From positions 21,194 through 58,961 of the forward strand of contig NZ_VDFC01000003.1 of NCBI RefSeq assembly GCF_008369065.1: a stretch of DNA of 37,768 nucleotides. The letters run 5' to 3'. The notes under the pieces are model-generated. The model saw nothing but the letters and a program-made list of their open reading frames with translations. It was not told the DNA's origin and did not search any database. The stretch comes from Streptomyces apricus (GTDB lineage Bacteria > Actinomycetota > Actinomycetes > Streptomycetales > Streptomycetaceae). The translations under genes were made by a program, and so were the position numbers. Below are positions 34,501 through 37,768 of this stretch, piece after piece (positions within the stretch are counted from its first letter, which is position 1; each line of letters opens with the position of its first letter).

Positions 34501-35403
34501 TCGTACGCCCAGGACCACGACGGCCGCGGGCGGCGGCTCCTGCTCGGTGGAGCGCCGTCCGATCGTGCCGGCGGCCGCTGACAGGGACAGCACGCGGATG
34601 AACGTGCGCCGCTCCGACTCGTCGGCGCACAGGGTGAAGACCTCTTCGAACTGGTCCACCAGCAGGACCAGGCGGTTGCGCGGCCCCCGGTCGCCGTCCG
34701 CCGCCGGCGGCCCGTCGGTGAGCGAGTCCACGGCTCGGAACAGGAGGTGCGGATCGCGGGCCAGGTCGTCGGTGGTGATGCCGAGATCGGTACCGAGGAC
34801 TTTGGACACGCAGTCCAGCAGTTCCTGCAGCGGGTGGGCGGTGGGCGTCAGCACGACCACCGCCCACTGGGCGGAACCGGCCATGGGCAGGGATCCGCCG
34901 CGCAGTAAGGGCACCAAGCCGGCGTTGAGGAGCGAGGACTTCCCGGAGCCCGAGGGTGCGACCAGCATGAGCGGCCCGAGGTCGACGCGTTCGAAGACGC
35001 GGTCCAGCAGGGCCGCGCTCGTCCGTTCCCTGCCGAAGAACCACTCCGTGTCCTGTGCGGTGAACGCCGACAGTCCTCGGTAGGGGCTTTGTTCGCCCAC
35101 TCCCCCCGTGGCACGCCGCCCAGGACCGTCTTCGGACGCCGCATGCGGTAACAGCCGCAGGAGTTCCCCTGCGGTGGACAGCACGTCGTCACACCGGCGC
35201 GCCACGTCCTCCGTGGGCGGTTTCGCGCCGTTCTCGATCTTGCTCAGATAGCCCTTGGTGTAGTGCACCTGACGCGCCAGCGCCTCCAGGGACAGTCCCC
35301 GTTCGTGGCGCAGTTGCCGCAGCCGCACGGCGAAATCGGCCGCATGCGTCTCCGGTCCCCCGACTGCGAAAGCGCTTCCCACCCTGTCCGGTCGCTCGTC
35401 CAC
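31516..35403 (-). CDS. XRE-nSTAND1-WD40 signalling NTPase, TTA-containing
   Basis: A 1295-residue multidomain protein. An XRE helix-turn-helix lies at about 26-80 (SLEALARQVHYTKGYLSKIE). The nSTAND1 NTPase runs from YRGLSAFTAQDTEWFFGRER (about 108) with Walker A APSGSGKS (149-156) and Walker B LVLLVDQFEE (245-254), through a helical region to about 540. A single membrane helix is predicted at 593-612, then fourteen WD40 repeats from about 684 to 1270. STAND proteins oligomerise on ATP binding after ligand sensing by their repeat domain. The GTG at 35403 follows GGGGGTGGC. Codon 166 (34906-34908) is TTA, so bldA control is expected. The coexistence of a DNA-binding domain with a membrane helix is unusual. 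Its output is unknown. Confidence 0.92.
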   Translation of the reverse strand: MDERPDRVGSAFAVGGPETHAADFAVRLRQLRHERGLSLEALARQVHYTKGYLSKIENGAKPPTEDVARRCDDVLSTAGELLRLLPHAASEDGPGRRATGGVGEQSPYRGLSAFTAQDTEWFFGRERTSAALLDRVFERVDLGPLMLVAPSGSGKSSLLNAGLVPLLRGGSLPMAGSAQWAVVVLTPTAHPLQELLDCVSKVLGTDLGITTDDLARDPHLLFRAVDSLTDGPPAADGDRGPRNRLVLLVDQFEEVFTLCADESERRTFIRVLSLSAAAGTIGRRSTEQEPPPAAVVVLGVRADFCGRCLEHPELAAAFGDGLFVLGPMTVGELRTAITRPAERAGLTMENGLVQLILRDLGPLTEPGTGPADSSPAPRGALPLLSHALLATWQQREGRTLTLAGYERTGGIRGAVARTAEDVFARLYPGEQKMIRRMLVRLVHVDENGGQTRRRVDRSALLEQSAEGEDAARALDAFVRARLITLDSDSVEITHEALLHAWPRLRQWIETGRAGMLVQQQIAEAAAEWEREDRDPSVLYRGGRLATVRLWAAEDVDGAAGLSPQETRFLAASEAEERRGLEQARRHGRQQRRLLAMLTGLLALALTAGVLAVQQRSLAVQQRSGAVDQGRIARSQALAVASTSLAAGQPEESMLMAARAYRTSPTTEARGALLSTQAQYFAGRLTGQRGPVNDVAFDPAGKRLATASSDGTVAVWRTADRRRTATVTGAGKVRAVAFGADGHLLAAGRTDGTVQLWDTVRRRTVATVRAHRGRLGDVVFAPHGKRWASAGADGRIRLWEGLSSRPVDTLTGHSGDIDALSWSPDGRTLASAGADGTVRLWDLTGRRKPVVLSGHTDGVLGAAFSPDSRTLATGGADRTVRLWDVNRHKPLATLTGHGDDVNAVAFTSDGTTVVSACGDGAVRLWDVDSRRLTTTLSGHTDYVMGVAVSPSGSLLATAGFDQSTVVWDLDRSVLTARPFTEVWKAAYRPDGTLLATAHADHTVRLWDVARHRQVAVLPGHRGSVFAVAFSPDGRTLASADSDAIVRLWDVAERRQLAVLRGHTGSVFAVTFSPDGRTLASAGSDHTVRLWDTRSHRELDTLRGHTDFANDVAFSADGRTLASAGDDLTVRLWDVARRRPLGVLKGHSGAVRGVAFSPDGRTLASSGNDGTVRLWRTADRRLLKTLTGHTGSVRGVAFSPDGRILASSGNDRSVRLWDVPGRRLFAALTGHTNAVWGVGFAPDGRTLASASNDGTVRLWDFDLDARLAAVCRLGGAADWKRGREATVRPDAATSCDG
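31588..33354 (-). repeat. Fourteen 126-bp WD40 repeat units
   Basis: Within the gene above, about 42-residue units of the form GHTxxVxxVAFSPDGRTLASAG then DxTVRLWD recur fourteen times, enough for two seven-bladed propellers. Units 9-14 are most alike; units 1, 7 and 8 are most degenerate, and unit 8 lacks the GH dipeptide. The near-identity of the later units makes copy-number change by recombination likely. Confidence 0.85.
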
Positions 35404-35516
35404 GCCACCCCCATGGCCGTCCGTGCTGAGCCGCCGGCCCGCTCAAGACCGACGAATCCATCACGGTACCGTCCGGCACTGACAGACCACGGGTAGCAGT
35501 AGGACGTATCCCGAAC

Positions 35517-35540
35517 GTGTCGCACGGGGAGGCGCGACAC
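35517..35540. terminator. Hairpin between the lipoprotein and nSTAND1 genes
   Basis: GTGTCGC (35517-35523) pairs with GCGACAC (35534-35540) around a 10-nt loop, 107 nt after the lipoprotein stop. It could be a terminator or an operator upstream of the nSTAND1 gene; the stem is only 7 bp. Confidence 0.35.
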
Positions 35541-35646
35541 CTGGCCCGGCAGGAATCGACGGGGGTTCGGGGCCGCAGGTATCGGCCGCAGGGAAGACCG
35601 GACGGGGTACGCGGCGGGCGCACGGGCGGAGGAAGCAGGCGGGAAA

Positions 35647-36564
35647 TCAGCCGCCGGAGGCGCGGATCGCCCGGTCCGCCTCGGCCAGCTGGTCGCGCTT
35701 GTGCGCGGCCAGCCGTTCGACCCGGTCGCCGCCGGCCTTCAGGATCTGCTTCTGGTAGGCGGCGTCGACGGCATACCAGACACCGACCACATTGGTGCGC
35801 CGCTTGCACTCCACGTCGGCCTTCGCCACGGCCTTCTCCCGCTCGGAGACGCGACTGCCGCTGAACTCCTTGTCGTTGATGGCCTGCCAGGGATCCCGGT
35901 AGTGGTGACCCTTCTCGCTCATGCACGCCGCCCATGAGCGGAACGCCCGCTTCACCCGTGCGTCCTTCGCCGCCTTCAGCACGCTGTCGCTGTTGATGCG
36001 CCGCACGGTCTCCGCTTCGCCGAACTGCCCCTTCCCGCCGAGGGAGCGCTGTGCCTCGCCCATGCAGCCTCCGTCCGGCACAGGTGCGCCCCGGTAGGTC
36101 AGGGGTTCGTGGCTACGTGCCTGGGCACTGCCGGGCGCCGGACCGGCCAGGACCGTCAGCTGGGCCTCGCTCAGCCGGGGCGGGGTCGGTGGCGCGGCCC
36201 TCATGGCGGCGGGAACGTGGTACCCGCTGGTACGCGCCAGTCGCGCGTCGGCGAGGCCGTAGCGTCGCTCGGTGCGCGAACGGATCACCGGCGCCCGCTT
36301 CCCGTCGGACGGCCGGTAGTCGATGCCGTAGCGTTTCATGCACGCTGCGGCCAGGAGGTGCTGCGCCCGGTTCAGCCGGGCCCACTCCGCGTCGCTGAAC
36401 TGGTAGCGCTCCAGAGGCAGTCGAAGCTCCGCCGGATCGAGTACCGTCGGCGTCGTCTCGACGACGGGGCGCCGCGCGGCCCCGTCACCGTCCGCCGCGG
36501 ATGCGGAGCAGCCGACAGCGCACGCCATCAGCACAGCAGCCGCGGCGAGCGTCCTCGCGGTCAT
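35647..36564 (-). CDS. Cys-containing putative lipoprotein, unknown
   Basis: A 305-residue exported protein. The N-terminus TARTLAAAAVLMACAVGC is a signal peptide with a lipobox-like AVGC. The mature part is hydrophilic and helical and contains four spaced cysteines in recurrent settings: AACMKRYGIDY, GGCMGEAQRSL, AACMSEKGHHYRDP and VECKRRTNV. Such CMxxxG(Y/F) cysteines recur in a family of actinomycete secreted proteins whose function I do not know; two disulfides are likely. ATG 36564 is preferred because GGGGG lies 6 nt upstream; ATG 36570 is the alternative. It lies between the I36-type and nSTAND1 genes on the same strand. Confidence 0.8.
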   Translation of the reverse strand: MTARTLAAAAVLMACAVGCSASAADGDGAARRPVVETTPTVLDPAELRLPLERYQFSDAEWARLNRAQHLLAAACMKRYGIDYRPSDGKRAPVIRSRTERRYGLADARLARTSGYHVPAAMRAAPPTPPRLSEAQLTVLAGPAPGSAQARSHEPLTYRGAPVPDGGCMGEAQRSLGGKGQFGEAETVRRINSDSVLKAAKDARVKRAFRSWAACMSEKGHHYRDPWQAINDKEFSGSRVSEREKAVAKADVECKRRTNVVGVWYAVDAAYQKQILKAGGDRVERLAAHKRDQLAEADRAIRASGG

Positions 36565-36636
36565 AACCATCCCCCAACTCACGTGTCCCGTACTCGTCTG
36601 TGCGCTGCCCTCGCACCCCGCGAAGGCAGTGGACCT

Positions 36637-36665
36637 AGGGGCCCGTCCGATACGGACGAGCCCCT
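36637..36665 (-). terminator. 13-bp hairpin after the I36-type gene
   Basis: AGGGGCCCGTCCG (36637-36649), loop ATA, CGGACGAGCCCCT (36653-36665), with one mismatch. It starts 20 nt after the minus-strand stop and separates this gene from the lipoprotein gene downstream. Confidence 0.75.
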
Positions 36666-36685
36666 GCGGCCGCAAAGTGCGCTGA

Positions 36686-37078
36686 TCACCCCCAGTTGAA
36701 CGACGCGTTGTCGTTCCATGCCTTCACGAGGTTGATCCAGCTGTACGCCGGCACGTCGTCGCGGGGACCGCTGAAGTTCTCGTTGTAGTACACGTGGCCC
36801 AGCAGGCTCCAGCGGTTGTACGCCGACGCCGAGTTGTTCTTCACCCGCTCGCCCTTGCCGGAGCCCGCGGACAGGAAGACGTCGCTGCCGAAGTCACTGG
36901 TGGAGTAGAAGTAGTCGTGGAAGGAGCCGGTGAGGTTGCCGCCCCAGTACATGCACATCTCGTCCACCTCGCAGACGCCGTTGTGTCCCGCCGCCTGGGC
37001 GGAGCCAGACGTCGCGACGGTTCCGGCCAGGGTGGCCGCCACAACGGCTCCCGCCGCGGCGATCTTCTTGAAACGCAC
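36686..37078 (-). CDS. Secreted peptidase-inhibitor family I36-like protein
   Basis: A 130-residue secreted protein. A signal peptide (VRFKKIAAAGAVVAATLAGT, cleavage near SAQAA-GHN) precedes a beta/gamma-crystallin-like domain of the I36 (SMI metalloproteinase inhibitor) family: CEVDEMCMYWGGNLTGSFHD, then the GS and FGSDVFLSAGSGKGERVKNN stretch and NENFSGPRDDVPAYSW. Two cysteines (CEVDEMC) could form a disulfide. The family inhibits extracellular metalloproteases in some Streptomyces, but many members are untested. The GTG at 37078 follows GGGGAGACGACA. It is the first of four co-directional genes ending with the NlpC/P60 hydrolase, although a terminator follows it. Confidence 0.85.
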   Translation of the reverse strand: MRFKKIAAAGAVVAATLAGTVATSGSAQAAGHNGVCEVDEMCMYWGGNLTGSFHDYFYSTSDFGSDVFLSAGSGKGERVKNNSASAYNRWSLLGHVYYNENFSGPRDDVPAYSWINLVKAWNDNASFNWG

Positions 37079-37768
37079 TGTCGTCTCCCCGTGATCGATG
37101 ATGGTGCCTGGTCTGTCGAACCCCTCCAATGTCGTGCCGCCCCTCGGCACCGGGCGACCCGTTTCCCGTTGACCGTGCCGTTCCGGGCAGGGAAACCGGC
37201 TCTCACCAGTCCTTGTCGACGAGGCGGTCAACCCGATCGCGGCGCGGAGCCCGCTCGACCATCACAGGCGGGTGCTTGCGAGCCCCCTCACCGCCATCGA
37301 CGGCGGCTCGTACGGGACCGCGAGCCGCTCGTGCGACCGAACCGGGGGCTTTCCGTGGTGGCTTGATTCGTTGAAGACGCTCGCGCTCGTCCGCCTCGCG
37401 CTGTCGCCCCTGCTGGAGCAGCTCCGGTCGACGGTCCGGGGCAGGGCGTCCAATTGCTCCTGGGTGGGTTCGGTGATCCGGACCCGAGGTGACCCCAGCG
37501 GAGTTGTTTCTACGGACCCTGGGTGCGTAGGCGCTGCCGCCGTGTCGGCCGACTCATCATCCGAAGTCGCCTTGCATTCAGGGGTGTTGGTCGGCTTCGG
37601 CGCGATACGGGCAGCCCAGCCGATGAACGCCTCGCTGGAGGCGATAGGCACACCCGTCGTCACGCATCGGATGGGTGTGACCGGGCGCGACACTTGGTTT
37701 TGGGCGCGGTAGTTGGCCACTGAGCGCGGTAGCCGGAGCGACAGCCGCCGGCTCCGACACCTCCGGCC
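37079..37768. other. Unassigned right end
   Basis: No gene is recognised with confidence in these 690 bp. A minus-strand frame (37262-37720, up to 152 residues, with RVRITEPTQEQLDALPRTVD) and a plus-strand frame (37272-37712) overlap each other; both have weaker GC3 bias than the neighbouring genes, and base composition is visibly less GC-rich. Either could be a gene remnant or a gene cut by the window edge. Confidence 0.3.

Overview
The window is from an actinomycete and almost certainly a Streptomyces. Base composition and third codon positions are extremely GC-rich, most starts are ATG or GTG behind GGAGG-like sites, and the gene content is typical of the genus: SpoIIE-type phosphatases, an STAS antagonist, XRE/WD40 NTPases, a PucR regulator with cholesterol oxidase, and Csp paralogues. 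Two genes carry a rare in-frame TTA codon, which in Streptomyces is read only by the developmental bldA tRNA. No rRNA, tRNA, CRISPR array or intact insertion sequence was seen.

Layout, left to right. 1-5.8 kb: a multidomain PAS/GAF/PP2C phosphatase, a DUF2071 protein, a small unknown and a DEAD-box RNA helicase. 6.0-8.1 kb: a cold-shock protein with a long leader, divergent from a two-gene unit (Rossmann dehydrogenase plus AhpD-like protein). 8.1-11.2 kb: a Tat-exported cholesterol oxidase and its likely PucR-type regulator. 11.4-18.5 kb: mixed housekeeping and membrane genes (YihY, threonine aldolase, MFS exporter, STAS antagonist beside a decayed HATPase relic, a KdpD/DUF4118-like membrane protein, a domain-permuted lipoate ligase, HxlR). 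18.6-22.7 kb: an MDR oxidoreductase divergent from hxlR, then an SRPBCC protein and a YdeP-like molybdopterin oxidoreductase. 22.8-25.8 kb: a second cold-shock gene, a CHRD lipoprotein, and a TetR/MDR divergent pair with a very clear multi-copy operator. 25.8-30.1 kb: a region with gene debris (Phd antitoxin start, TrxB-like fragment), a second GAF/PP2C phosphatase, a 49-codon peptide gene with its own terminator, and a UDP-sugar dehydrogenase. 30.4-37.1 kb: four co-directional minus-strand genes (I36-type inhibitor, Cys-rich lipoprotein, XRE-nSTAND1-WD40 NTPase, NlpC/P60 hydrolase). 37.1-37.8 kb: unassigned.

Themes. Two PP2C phosphatases plus an STAS protein with an intact DSSG phospho-site are the parts of a partner-switching (RsbU/RsbV-like) sigma-factor pathway; the only kinase-like sequence here is a decayed fragment. 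The most system-like accessory block is the 30.4-37.1 kb one: a signalling NTPase with a 14-repeat WD40 sensor, flanked by three exported proteins, with a TTA codon that would restrict it to late development. Other notable observations are a cholesterol oxidase that seems to lack its conserved AAG-x-LG FAD motif, a TetR operator placed exactly between -35 and -10, and the 49-codon ORF whose C-terminus resembles RiPP (lasso-type) leader sequences. Functions are assigned by reading motifs, not by database search.
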